NCBI RefSeq assembly: GCF_019703515.2
Contig: NC_059356.1
Span: forward strand, 20,551,197-20,615,196
Origin: Myxocyprinus asiaticus
Lineage: Eukaryota; Chordata; Actinopteri; Cypriniformes; Catostomidae
DNA length: 64,000 nucleotides
Reading direction: 5' to 3'
Shown: piece by piece, positions 48,079 to 59,024 of the stretch
Layout of the letters: each line of letters opens with the position of its first letter
Position numbering within the stretch: the stretch's first letter is position 1
Position numbers and translations under genes: made by a program
The notes under the pieces: model-generated
What the model was told of the DNA's origin: nothing
Seen by the model: the letters and a program-made list of their open reading frames with translations, nothing else
Database searches by the model: none

Positions 48079-51000
48079 TCTTATTGCACCTGCAAACACA
48101 CACTCTACTCTTCCTCTCTTCCTTATAAAGGAAATTCCTTCAGAGAGAACTCCGTAAGGCCCCCTAGATCCTTTCCAAAATGTTACCGGTTAGAAACAAA
48201 TAAAATAACTGTTCATAACGTTCTTTTTAAAATGACAGTACTCTGTGCTAACAGACGGTGAGCAGCGGAGGTGGTGTGTGTGTAATTTTAGAACGCGCCA
48301 TGTCGTCCACTAGACCCGTTTGGTGTGCGACACCATTTAAGTTACCCTGCCGCTCACACTTTACCATAGTTGTGTTGAGTAACATGTATTAAAAGACAAA
48401 ATATTGTTCAACAATTAGACCTTTAGATTTACATCGGAAAAAATGGCAATATATATCGAGAATCATCGGAGAAATTTTTTTTTATTATCGATGCGTGATA
48501 AAAGGCATAGATTCCAAGCCTATTTCATACATTTTTTCAATATATAAAAAATACATTTAATAGCAGGCAATTCAGCCAAATCATATTTGCATGAAATACA
48601 CATGATCGGGATGTCAGTCAACAGCAATGTGTGTGACATTGCCATATTGATTAATTAACTGATTAAAAAAGAGCAATCTAGTTTTGTTTGATATAAATCT
48701 CACCAGACTGAGTTGTTGTTGTCCTGAAAATTTTACTTGGTGTGGATATCATACTGCCCACCATGACCTATGACATTAGCAGTTTTTAATTTGAGTACAG
48801 CACGTTTTAGGGGCCAGTACGGAGCCACACCTTCTGGTCCAAAACTGTCTTTTCTGCCATTAAAAATTCACAAAATGGTTCCATAGTGGGCATTGGCTCC
48901 AGGACTCTCTCGATGAAAAAGCAGCAATAGTGGACCATTATGAAGAATACATCTTAGAATACAGATCTGAGGCCGTTTTAGACACTTGTTTTTGTTCACA
49001 GTCCTTCTTAAAACAGAGATGTTGTTTCCCCATACTCATCGAGGATTATGATAAATATTTTATCATCCGGAGCTCACTGATGCTCATTAGAGTCCCCTTT
49101 AGTGCTGAACTGACTGATCCTGTTGTTTCACGCTCACCTCAACACTCTCTCGCTCAACATGGAGGAAGGGTGGCCGCACATATTCAAATGTGCAGTCTGT
49201 TCCCCTGGCATGCATATCTGAAGCCCTGTCACACTCAAATAGATGAACATATGTCTCTCAGCTGAGTCAAAGCTAATTGAATTACAAGATGTCTGCACAA
49301 ACTGTGTTGAAAAACAGACTTAAATCATGAAAAAACTAGCAGGATTCAGTGCTGTTGTTCAGTAATTGTACTGTCAGATAGGACATGCTTATGGAATTTT
49401 AAACAAGAATAAGTCTCATCTGAGTAAGTAGTCAAAGCCATGCCCATCTGGACACTTTGTCCTGTTCTTGATGTGTTTCCTAATAGCAGTTTGATAGGAA
49501 TCTACTGCCCTAAAAAGCCAAAACCCAGTAACAACGCCAACACTTAAATTGAGAAAAATGGCTTCAAAGTTTTTTACTTGTCCAGTCAAATGTGACTTGT
49601 AATTATGATTATAAAATAGTCACTCTGTTTTCTCTAAATCTGAGCAAAGTTCAGCCAAACCTCTCTTTCACAGGACAGATCATTGTCTCAGAGAGCTGTT
49701 TTGGTCATAACAATCCAAGTTTCCATTACCACATTTTCCCTTACTTGATTTTTTTCACCTTTCTGAAGCTCCAACACACTTTCCATTTGCTGACCGTTGA
49801 TCAAACACAGCCGTGAGACCCAAAGTCAGGATGTGTGTTCAGATGTGATTAAATCATGTGTCCCCTAACAGTACCATTTGTGACACATCACACCCGGCTT
49901 CCTGCTCTTTGACCCTCCGAGCGCAGTGATTGGTTCCTTCCCACCGCCACTTCCTGTGGGGTCTTCTGTCTTCTCTCACAGTGATATGATAATAGCAGAA
50001 CAGAGCGTGTTTGAGACCAGCAAACAGCACCAAAAATCTGTCAAGAAATTCTGTTGCTAAGGTCAACAGTATTCCCTGTCCTCTTCCGAGATGGTCTTAT
50101 CATTGCTGTGCCTGTCCTTTGACCAGCATGAAAGAGCCTCCTGGGTATTCCAGTGAAGTTCTCTGTGATGTTTTTCCATCTCTCTTTTTTCCGTTATTTG
50201 CCAGTAGGGGCCCTACGGCACAGGAGTGAAAGGCAGGGATGTGATGTAGTAATTAATGAGGCTGGAGAGAGGGGTCGTGCCGTCTGCCTCTGTCTAACAT
50301 GGGTGTCATGGGGGCATCCTACAGGGAGAACAGTGGTAATACACTATTCAATTAAGAGCTTCAGTGTTATCTGTCAGGAGCTCAGTAGGGGTCTGAAATA
50401 GCACTAACCAGACACTTACATGCCTCTGAATTAGACACGAAATAATAGGGAGCAGGGATAAGCTGCGGATAAATTAATTGACCGCTGCAATATGTAACTG
50501 ACCTGAGGCTCATTCTAATTTCACCTCTAATTTCGACCGCTGCAAGAAAATCTAATATACTTAAAGCCTAGATTGAAGGGTTTGGATTAATTTCACAATT
50601 TCCATTCCTGTCTCTCATAGTATGCCCTTTCTTAGTTTCATGTATCCAGACTTATTCTGCTGAGACCTGCACACTTCGGTAAAACGAGATTGTTTGATCA
50701 ACATGAACAGCGACCAACCACAGTTCATTTTGTTTTTATATGCTATTTAAAGTCTGGTTTATCTAAATTTCCACAATAATAGTCTATCTATTATCCAAAT
50801 ATTAGCACAGCAATTTCAGTCCGAGACCTGCTATACAGAAAACATTCTGAAGAATTCTGTCTGTAATAAGTAATTATTATTCCACAGGAAACAGAAAAGT
50901 GGAATGTAAAATTATAGTATATCTAGTGTTCTTTCTAGTAAGAGCCTCATACATAACTCTTTCAGAGTACTCTTTGAGTATCTTTTAAACATTGTAAGCC

Positions 51001-51475
51001 CCTAACCTGGCAAATTTTGGCAAATCCAGTAGTTCTGCTTTAAAGTATATCAGTACTGCTACCTTGTAAATAACCATTTTGCAATCTGATCTTATAGAAA
51101 CATTTACTATGCTAACATTTTTGCGAAATTAGTTTTACGTGATTGTACGGATTGCGGCAGTTTCTAGGCGCTAAAACCACAATTACTTTTCTTTCACGCA
51201 AATCACAAGTAAAAGGGCAGATTATCTCATTATAAACACTTACTTTTCACCCTGTTCCTCACACAATGCTATCTTATGGCATCTAAAAAAAATGTAATAT
51301 AGTGCATGACTTGAAAGGCTTAACATTTGCATATCAAAACCAACTGCATTTACAGGCTTGTTTAAGCATGATCAAATTGTGCGGTAGGTTGCACACGAGT
51401 CAACACATGAGTTGAAAGTGTCATAGAAGCAGCACAAAATGACATGGTTTGTGTTTTTCATGTCACATTTGCTTT
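48079..51475. other. Anonymous non-coding stretch, longest transposon-poor segment
   Basis: About 3.4 kb without any transposon end I recognise. A 111-codon plus-strand frame (48930-49265) contains no known domain. The segment 49860-50300 is somewhat G+C-richer. If the window lies in an intron or near a gene, this is where host regulatory sequence would be most likely, but I see no direct evidence. Confidence 0.4.
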
Positions 51476-51557
51476 TTAGGACACTATTGGTTAGGTGTAG
51501 GTTGAGGGTTTTTGGGTAGGGAGGTAAGTTTTGTTGATTTAAAACTCAACAGAGTGT
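51476..51557 (+). repeat. Direct repeat, left copy
   Basis: GACACTATTGGTTAGGTGTA through GTTTTGTTGATTTAAAACTC. The same sequence recurs in the same orientation at about 54390-54476, just beyond the other end of the split MITE. It contains TTAGGG-like telomere-type hexamers. Confidence 0.7.
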
Positions 51558-52420
51558 AAAAGGAATAGTTCACCCACAAATAGGGTTGAAACAATTAGTC
51601 GTTTGTTAGCATTTAACGCAACCTAAGATCATTTTAAACGCTAATGATGCCGTGGGAGAGCAGTACTTTAGCTAGCACTTGATTGAGGAGAGGATGAAAG
51701 AACAGTCCACAGTCCAGACGCACCTCAAACTTTCCAAAATACATAATAAGTAAATACAGAAGCAGTGCCTTCAAGACATGAAATAAAGCGGAGCCATACA
51801 TGGCGTTCCACTTGAGCAAAACGAACTTGTCAGAGCATCTAAAAAGGAAACACCCCGGCGTTATATCTTTAATGCATCCTTTATTAAAGTTCAAATAATA
51901 GGCATTTCTCTGTGTGGTCAAAGTCGCTTATATGAGTAGCGTGAAAATCAGTGCAAGGTGATTTTCAAACTTCTCCTGGCTGATACACTGTATCGCGTGT
52001 AGACTCTCGTGACTGCTAGATTATAACGTGATGTATCGCGACGTAGTGAATCATAATATGTGTCACGGTGTGTATCTTATTGTGAAGAAAATCGGCAATA
52101 CTCAGCTCTATTAAGAGCTCGAGAGTTCGTTTTTTGTGAGTTAAAGATGGATCGAAATCAAGTGAACTAAAAGGTGAGAGGGTGTAGTCTTAAGGCTGAA
52201 GCATACTCTACACAAGTACGTTTTACGCAGATGCGAGCGCTTGACCACCACATTCGTCTGGTTGAACATGCTTAATGTGCATTCTTGCGTTACCGTGGCA
52301 ACAAACCTCAGTACTCAAGGGGGCGATAGAGTTACCTTCAAATGTCTGCGCCATTAAACGGGATGTGTTGTTATTCGGGTAAGTGGCTATAAATATACTG
52401 ACTGTAACTTAAAGGTTATA

Positions 52421-52970
52421 CTGCAGAAGAAAAAAATTTTTTATCTGAGAATGTTGAATATAATATTTACATATTTTTAAATATCTAAAAATCCTTAAAT
52501 GATACATTAACATGAGAAGAAACATATAAAACATTTAGACTAGCTTTCAGAGAATGTATCTTGAATATAAGTATATTTTGTCTTTATTGCACTGGCAGAA
52601 GTATGAAAAATACCCTTATATACAAAATACACTTATATTCAAGATACATACTCTGAAAACAAGTCTAAACATCTTACATGTTGCTTCTAAAGTAAATGTA
52701 TCTTGTTTTAAAGATTTTTAGATCATTTTAAATGGAAAACAAGACAAAAACACTTACATTTATGCATTTGGCAGATGCTTTTATCCAAAGTGACTTACAG
52801 TGCACTTATTACAGGGACAATCCCCCTGGATCAACCTGGAGTTAAGTGTCTTGCTCAAGGACACAATGGTGGTGGCTGTGGGGATCGAACTGGTAACCTT
52901 CTGAATACCAGTTATGTGCTTTAACCCACTATGCCACCACTCTACTTGACAACAATATGATTTTTTGCAG
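52421..52970. mobile_element. Mariner-like palindromic MITE hosting a SINE
   Basis: TA on both sides (52419-52420 and 52971-52972). Left end CTGCAGAAGAAAAAAATT, right end inverted CTGCAAAAAATCAT. A 47-bp inverted pair (52534-52580 and 52623-52669), differing at a few positions, forms the core. The SINE 52752-52943 interrupts its right side. Confidence 0.6.
52752..52943 (-). mobile_element. tRNA-derived SINE, second family
   Basis: On the minus strand it begins GTGGTGGCATAGTGGGTTAA (A-box region), with B box AGTTCGATCCC about 40 bp on, then ACCACCATTGTGTCCTTGAG and the tail ACTTTGGATAAAAGCATCTG ending CATAAATGTAAG. The tail is the LINE-derived 3' end shared by many fish SINEs. It is distinct from the 27.9 kb family. 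Confidence 0.85.
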
Positions 52971-53449
52971 TAATTTTTTTTTATGAATTAATCCAATTAT
53001 TTTTTTCCTTGTAAATTCAGTGAATGTCATTTAGATGTATTTTTAAAAGATGATTTTGTCCTCTTTATTGTTAGTAAGCATGTTAAATACAACCTTTTCA
53101 GCCAAGGCTCAAGCTGAATAGTTGGTAAAGAGCTAATGATTAATCGTTGCAAAAATCGCCCGAATAGTCGAATAATCATTAGATTAGTTGATTATCAAAA
53201 TAATCGTTAGCTGCAACCCTACCCAAAAATTAAAATTCTCTCATTATTTACTCACACTTATGCCATCCCATATGTGTATGATGTTCTTTCATCTGCTGAA
53301 CTCAAATTAAGATTTTTAGAAGACATTTTCAGCTCTTTTGTTCCATACAATGCAAGTAAATGGGTGCCAAAAATATGAAACTTAAAAAAATCACATAAGT
53401 CAGCATAAAAGTAATCCATAAGACTCCAGTGGTTAAAACAATGTCTTCA

Positions 53450-53949
53450 CGTGCTGAGTGACTCCAGCCAGGTCTCCTAAGCAACCAAACTGGCCCAGAT
53501 GCTAGGGAGGGTAGAGTCACATGGGGTAACGTCCTCGTGGTCGCAATAATGTGGTTTGCTCTTGGTGGGGTGCGTGGTGAGTTGTGCGTGGATGCCACAG
53601 TGTATGGCGTGAAGCCTCCACATATAAACAAATTTTACTTAAGATTATATTTTTATAGTGTTTAAACAGAAACCATATGATGATGTATGGTTTATGACAA
53701 AATAACACCGAGGAGACCGGTGATAAAATAAAATGCACACACATTCTCACACAACAGACACAGCTACGTCTCCGCGGTAACGCGCTCAACAAGCCACGTG
53801 ATAAGATGCGTGGGTTGATGTCTCAGACGCAGAGGCAACTGAGATTCGTCCTCCGCCACCTGGATTGAGGCGAGTCACTACACCACCACGAGGACTTAGA
53901 GTGCATTGGGAATTGGGCATTCCAAATTGGGGAGAAAAAAACAAAACAA
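53450..53949 (+). mobile_element. 5'-truncated SINE with a foreign internal segment
   Basis: Same family as 27873-28299, starting at GTGCTGAGTGACTCCAGCC, so the tRNA-like head is missing. It ends GGAATTGGGCATTCCAAATT then an A-rich tail. A 15-bp duplication (AAAACAATGTCTTCA) lies at 53435-53449 and 53950-53964. Between AAGCCTCCACA and CTACGTCTCCGCGG about 130 bp (53630-53763) is present that the other copies lack. Confidence 0.83.
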
Positions 53950-54348
53950 AAAACAATGTCTTCAGAAGCAATATCATGAGAAACATATAACTTTCACATT
54001 CTTCTTGTATTTTTGGTGATTCATGAGTTTTATTTCCTGGCTAAATAAAGGACAAATAAACAAAAATAATTAATATTCTTCATGTATATGCCCCCTACTG
54101 GGTAGGGAGAAAAATTCTAGCACATAATGACTTAAATATTTCTCACCCACACCTATCATAGCACTTCTGAAGATATGGATTTATGGATTACTTTTATGCT
54201 GCTTTTATGTGCTTTTTGGAGTATCAAAAATTTGGCACCCATTCACTTGCATTGTATGGACCTACAGAGTTTAAATACTCTTCTAAAAATCTAAATTTGT
54301 GTTCTGCTGAAGAAAGTATTGTAATTTTTGGGTGAATTATTCCTTTAA

Positions 54349-55944
54349 CCTTAAAAACTTCACCTGTTTATCATCTCACTTTTACTTTTTATGACACTAT
54401 TGGTTAGGTTTAGGGTTAAGGTTTAGGGTAGGGAGGTAGGTAGGTTTTGTTGATTTAAAACTCGATAGAGCATTTACCCAAAGTGACTTACACAGCACTA
54501 TTCAAGCTATACATTTCATTAGTACATGCATTCCCAAGAAATCAAAGCCAACCAATCAGATTGGCACTGCCGTTTTTTTGTGCAGTATGCATCAAACATT
54601 TTATGTATAGTATGCATCAAACAATCAATCATTGAACAGACTTAGAATAGTCCTTTCTAAACCTGAGCTGTGATTATTTAATGCTTGTTTCTCTGTACAT
54701 TCTGCTATTTGTGAACACAATTATGAATATTCAAATCTGGGGTGGCTAATGTGCAAACACACTCAATCTGCTGAACATATCATCATGACACCAGCTGAAG
54801 GACATAATGCTCGTTTGCTATTGTGAAGCCACCGTTATGATCACCTCTGAGGAAATCACCATATTACAGTCTGTTCCTCAACAAACCCCCTGCCTTTCAC
54901 ACTCCGCTTCGTATTACCATTTTCCCAAGGCTGATAACACTTGATGAGGGCTGAGGTCTTCCACAGTTTATTCATCTGCTCATCTCACAGCTAGAGTCCA
55001 AGTCACCATGTGTCAAAACCTTGTACACACATTTCTCTACACCGCGGGTCCCGAAGAGAGTGCTGTTCCAGGTAGATGGGTCTGGATAGAGTCAAAGCAG
55101 CAGCTGTGTGTCTGGCGGGCTGCTGTCCCTTAATATCATCCACAGGGAGGTGACAGCTCAGATCATCCATCATGCAGGTGCCTTCCTGAGTCTGCCTGAC
55201 ACAGCGGAGCTCTCATTTTGGGCAGGAGATTAAAATATCCCTCTGATCATATTCAAGCAGACACCTTTTGTGAGATGAGTCAAGAGCTGCGACCCCTTCA
55301 AAGGTTTTTTGAAGTGTCCTTGCAACATCGTCTTGTTAGAGGCAGGATGACAGTGCTGCTTTTAAGGAAATAAGAAAGGCGAATGTCTCTGTTTGACCAC
55401 AACAATCTATTGAATTCTCTTTGGTCTATTTCAGGAATTGTCAGTCACAAAGCTGTCAGTTTAATACATTCATTTAATATAATTCATTTAAAAAAAATTA
55501 CGTACCTAGGCAAACCACACTTACTGAGAACAATCAATATAGATCAAGGAGCCGTTCACACAGAACGTGTTCTTGCATTCAAAAACAGTAAGACACGTGT
55601 TTGTAAAAATGTCCAAAGTCATCTGTCTAATGAATGTGTACAAAGACCAGCAATTAAAAGTAAGCAAAGACAGAACATTTTGTATGAAGGCCCCAAAGTC
55701 TACCTTAAACAGATTGCCAAACTATATTGCAAAATGGATTGCTGTGGAGTATAGGGCAGTGATAGGCTTACTGTATGTTCAGTGATATGTACATGAAACA
55801 AACATTATATTGATTTCTAAAAAAAGACTTTTTGCAGTGTCTATGTTTAAAAGGGTCAATAAATGCTATTTTTTTAAATAATTTTATTATCTTCCCTGAG
55901 GTCCAATGATAATGTCGGTAGCTTTTTGCACCAAAACTGTCAAA
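54349..55944. other. Direct repeat right copy, then anonymous stretch
   Basis: 54390-54476 is the second copy of the 51476-51557 repeat. The remaining 1.4 kb holds nothing recognised. A 123-codon plus-strand frame at 55383-55754 has no domain signature. Confidence 0.4.
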
Positions 55945-56083
55945 GTTTAGTACAGTGGTTCTCAACTGGTTTTGCTTCAGGACCCAGATTTTACATTGGA
56001 AATCAAGTGGCAACCCACCATGGTAAAACAAAACGTCCTGGTTACTTGCGTAACCTCCATTTCCTGATGGAGGGAACGAGACG

Positions 56084-56234
56084 ATGTGTCGATGTAGTGA
56101 CACTAGGGGTCACTCTTGGGAGCCCGAGACACCTCTGGTCTTTGATAAAAGGCCAATGAAAATTGGCGAGTGGTGCCACTCCCCTGGACATACGGGTATA
56201 AAAGGAGCTGGTATGCAACCACTCATTCAGGTTT
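56084..56234 (+). repeat. DIRS left inverted terminal repeat
   Basis: Matches 60686-60845 in inverted orientation: GTCGATGTAGTGACACTAGG through GCAACCACTCATTCAG. It lacks about 8 bp (ATTTGCAT) present between GAGTGGT and GCCACTCC on the right. It contains a TATAAAA box at 56196-56202 pointing to the plus strand. Confidence 0.93.
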
Positions 56235-56305
56235 TATGCTGAGGAGCCGAGACAAGGTCCGGCCATTTCAGCAGATAGTTCAGCGTTGTGGCAGGAGGGA
56301 CACAA

Positions 56306-56408
56306 CGTCTCGTTCCCTCCATCAGGGAACGGAGGTTACGCAAATAACCAGGACGTTCCCTATCTGTCACTCACTTGACGTTGTGTCGATGTAGTGACAC
56401 TAGGGGTC
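56306..56408 (+). repeat. DIRS internal complementary region (circle-junction copy)
   Basis: 56306-56354 is the reverse complement of 56035-56083, with few mismatches. 56355-56408 is the reverse complement of the outer right end (about 60818-60871). The boundary at 56354/56355 marks where the two ends meet in a circle, which sets the element termini. Confidence 0.9.
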
Positions 56409-57139
56409 CCTATACAGAGGCTGAACTGTGTTACGTGAACTTGCGGTGTGTGACAGGCAGACAACTGTGTGCCTCGTAGCCAGTGCACCAGGCCGACACG
56501 TAACCTCCCCCAACATAGTTATGAGTGTTGAACGGCCCTTTCGGGACAAGTTGACTACCCAAAAGATAGAGACAGGCGAACCCAGTCGTGGCCTATTTTC
56601 CCCTTCTTTTTTTCCACTCCCTAAAAAATAAGGGAGATTATCCGACTGGGCCACCAGGTCTAGTCGGGGGGTGTCCCTCCCAAGGGGAGGACACTGCGGA
56701 GACCACACCTCGCCCAAAGAGAGGGGGGGATATTTAAGTGGAAAATATGTCACATGGTCTTGCCGACCATGTGGAGAAGTCTCATGGTAGATCCTACCCA
56801 ACGGGGGAGGAGCTACTACAAACATGGAGACTGTGGCAGAGGGGGCTCTGCCCAAGGAAGATGCAGTTTGCCAAAAGGGAAACGAATTAGCGGAAGATAT
56901 ACATCGCATGGGGTTACCTACAGGGAACCGGCACATGTGGAGCACCTACCCCAGAACAGGGCTCTTAGTTATCATGTGTACTGGGCCGGCAGCGAGTCTC
57001 TCCGAAAACTCGACTGCCAAAGGGCTCGGAAGAAGGCAACCAGGGAATATAGTTTGTGAACACTACTGGAATTAATGGCGCACGTCTTCAGCTCAGAGAA
57101 GGTGAAAGGCGCTATGTGCAAGTGATACACCCGGCCGGC

Positions 57140-57800
57140 TATCCCGGGCTTATCCGCTTGTATTGCGTGCCACTACCTGGGACGAACCCGGTTCCATCCG
57201 GAGGTTGTAGAACCTTGCAAAGGTGTTCGGTGTTGCCTAGCCTGCTGCTCTGCAAATGTCTGTTAGAGAGGCACCCCTGGCCAGGGCCCAGGAGGCTGCT
57301 ATACCCCTGGTAGAATGGGCTCATAGCCCTACCGGGGGCGGCACGTCCTGGGCGTGATATGCCATAGCTATGGTGTCAATGAGCCAGTGGTTGATCCTCT
57401 GCTTGGAGACAGCACTTCCTTTCTGCTGTGCACCAAAGCAGACAAAGAGCTGCTCAGAGATTCTAAAGCTCTGCGTGCAATCCAAATAGATGCGTAAAGC
57501 GCGCACCGGACACAGCAACACATAGCCCGGTCGGGGTCTCAGGATCACGTGAGAGTAGCCCGGACCAAACTCCAGGCACGTTCGCTGACAGAGAACGCTT
57601 GCAGGTCTCCTACCCTCTTGATGAAAGTGAGCGCAGTCAGGAGGGCAGTCTTCAAGGAGAGTGCCTTAAGCTCAGCTGACTGCAAAGGCTCAAAGGGGGT
57701 TCTCTCTAGACCCTGAAGAACTACAGAGAGGTCCCATGAGGGAACGAGGCATGGTCTGGAGGGGTGCAGCCTCCTGGCACCTCTCAGGAACCTGAGAATC
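57140..57800 (-). pseudogene. DIRS tyrosine recombinase, broken
   Basis: The N-terminal portion (57790-57550) carries PFEPLQSAELKALSLKTALL and FIKRVGDLQAF, with the first conserved Arg. A segment of about 25-30 codons seems absent after the RPRPGY motif (57530). LLCPVRALRIYLD, SEQLFVCFG and KGSAVSKQRINHWLIDTIAM follow (57515-57370). A TGA replaces the codon before the HxxR box AHSTRG (57305-57320), then ARGASLTDICRAAG and the catalytic Tyr region TFARFYNL (57200-57222). Frame changes occur near 57550. This enzyme would integrate the circular DNA copy. Confidence 0.85.
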
Positions 57801-57804
57801 CAAC

Positions 57805-58620
57805 TCCAAACCGAGAAATGAGATGCTTTGAACCGGGAGGAGCTTGCTCTTTTCCCAGTTGACCGGAAGCCCTAATCGGCTGAGGTGCGAGAGCACCAAG
57901 TCCCTGTGTGCACACAACATGTCCCGAGAGTGAGCTAGGATTAGCCAATCATCGAGATAGTTGAGAATGTGAATGCCCACTTCCCTTAATGGAGCAAGAG
58001 CTGCCTCTGCGACCTTCGTGAAGACGCCCGAAAGGGAGGACCTTGTACTGATATGCCTGACCCTCGAATGCAAACCACAGGAAGGGTCTGTGTCGAGGTA
58101 GAATCGAGACCTGAAAGTATGCATCCTTCAGGTCTACCGCCACGAACCAATCTTGATGCCGGACGCTCGCCAGAATGCGTTTTTGCATCAGCATCTTGAA
58201 CGGGAGTCTGTGTAAAGCCCGGTTCAGTACTCGCAGGTCCAAGATTGGCCGCAACCCACTGCCTTTTCTCGGTACGATGGAGTAGGGGCTGTAAAATCCT
58301 TCTTCATCTCGGCCGGACAGACAGGTTGTGTCGCACCCTTCCCTAGGAGGGTGGCGATCTCCGCGCGGAAGGTAGCAGTGTTTTCGTCCTTCACCAAGGT
58401 GAAGTGGATACCGCTGAACCTGGGTGGACGCCTGGTGAACTGAATCGCGTAGCCGAGTCGGGCGGTCTGGACCAGCCATCGTGACAGATTGGAAAGCGCA
58501 AGCCACGCATCCAAGTTCCGTGCGAGGGGGACCAAAGGGACAATGTCGTCGGATGTACCGGCAGGTGGGGCCTCGCGGCGGGGCGGAGCTCGATGTGCCA
58601 CACCATGTCATGTCCGTGCT
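57805..58620 (-). pseudogene. DIRS reverse transcriptase, frameshifted, RNase H missing
   Basis: Begins in one frame (WLALSNLSRWLVQTARLGYA, 58540-58450; FSGIHFTLV), shifts near 58300 to GFYSPYSIVPRKGSGLRPIL and AVDLKDAYFQVSILPRHR (motif A, Asp residues), then KVLPFG (58035). It shifts again to VFTKVAEAALAPLREVGIHI and the catalytic NYLDDWLILAHS box (57966-57925), then LGLPVNWEKSKL and ISFLGLELDS. The text then passes straight into recombinase sequence near 57805, so RT C-terminus and RNase H are deleted. Confidence 0.9.
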
Positions 58621-59024
58621 GAGTCTAGGGACATCGAAGCACTTACCTGGCTCCTTGTGACCACCCCCGGAACAGCCTTGGACGGGGGAGGAAGAGGCCT
58701 GTCCTCGCAACCCGTGGAGACTGTTACATCAGGGGTGGATGTGTGCTACAGCTGGGCACGCAGGGGTGGAGAGACCGCCCCTGTAGCGCCAATCCAGCAA
58801 GGGAAAAAAGGTGGACGGTGGTCGTGATGACGATCGTGCACACCGGGTATGTGACCCAGGGAAGGAGGAAACCACTCTTTTGCTGAATTGTTGGGTACTG
58901 CAGCCACTTGGGCATGCAGCGAAATCAAATGAAAAGGCAACAAATGAGGTGGAGGGCCGGGGGATGGAGTGGTCTTACTACCAGCTCCAGTGCAGTGGGT
59001 TTCGTCGACCCTGGGTCGCCCGTC

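Larger units (their letters stand above)
51573..53229. mobile_element. hAT element with 8-bp duplication inside the MITE
   Basis: Element 51581-53221, duplications CCCACAAA (51573-51580) and CCCAAAAA (53222-53229), differing at one base; the MITE consensus is CCCAAAAA. Ends TAGGGTTGAAACAATTAGTC and, inverted, TAGGGTTGCAGCTAACGATT. The interior includes a segment (51634-51921) with a minus-strand open frame without transposase motifs, and a nested MITE at 52421-52970. Non-autonomous. Confidence 0.85.
51556..54348. mobile_element. Palindromic TTAA MITE split by a hAT and a SINE
   Basis: Same family as 638-1300. The left tip AGGAATAGTTCACCC is followed at once by a hAT insertion (51581-53221). 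The left arm resumes at 53222 (CCCAAAAATTAAAATTCTC), runs to 53449, is cut by a SINE (53450-53949), resumes with AACAATGTCTTCAGAAGC, and ends GGGTGAATTATTCC before TTAA at 54345-54348. The unbroken order is seen in the copy at 638-1300. Confidence 0.85.

Noticed and set aside
52752..52943. Functional tRNA gene
   Set aside because: A and B boxes are present but the sequence continues into a SINE body and LINE-like tail, without a full cloverleaf.
54410..54440. Interstitial telomeric repeat
   Set aside because: Only a few degenerate TTAGGG-like hexamers, and they belong to the 80-bp direct repeat.
56400..56945. 181-codon minus-strand frame as an extra DIRS protein
   Set aside because: It lies in the untranslated region past the recombinase and shows no family motif.
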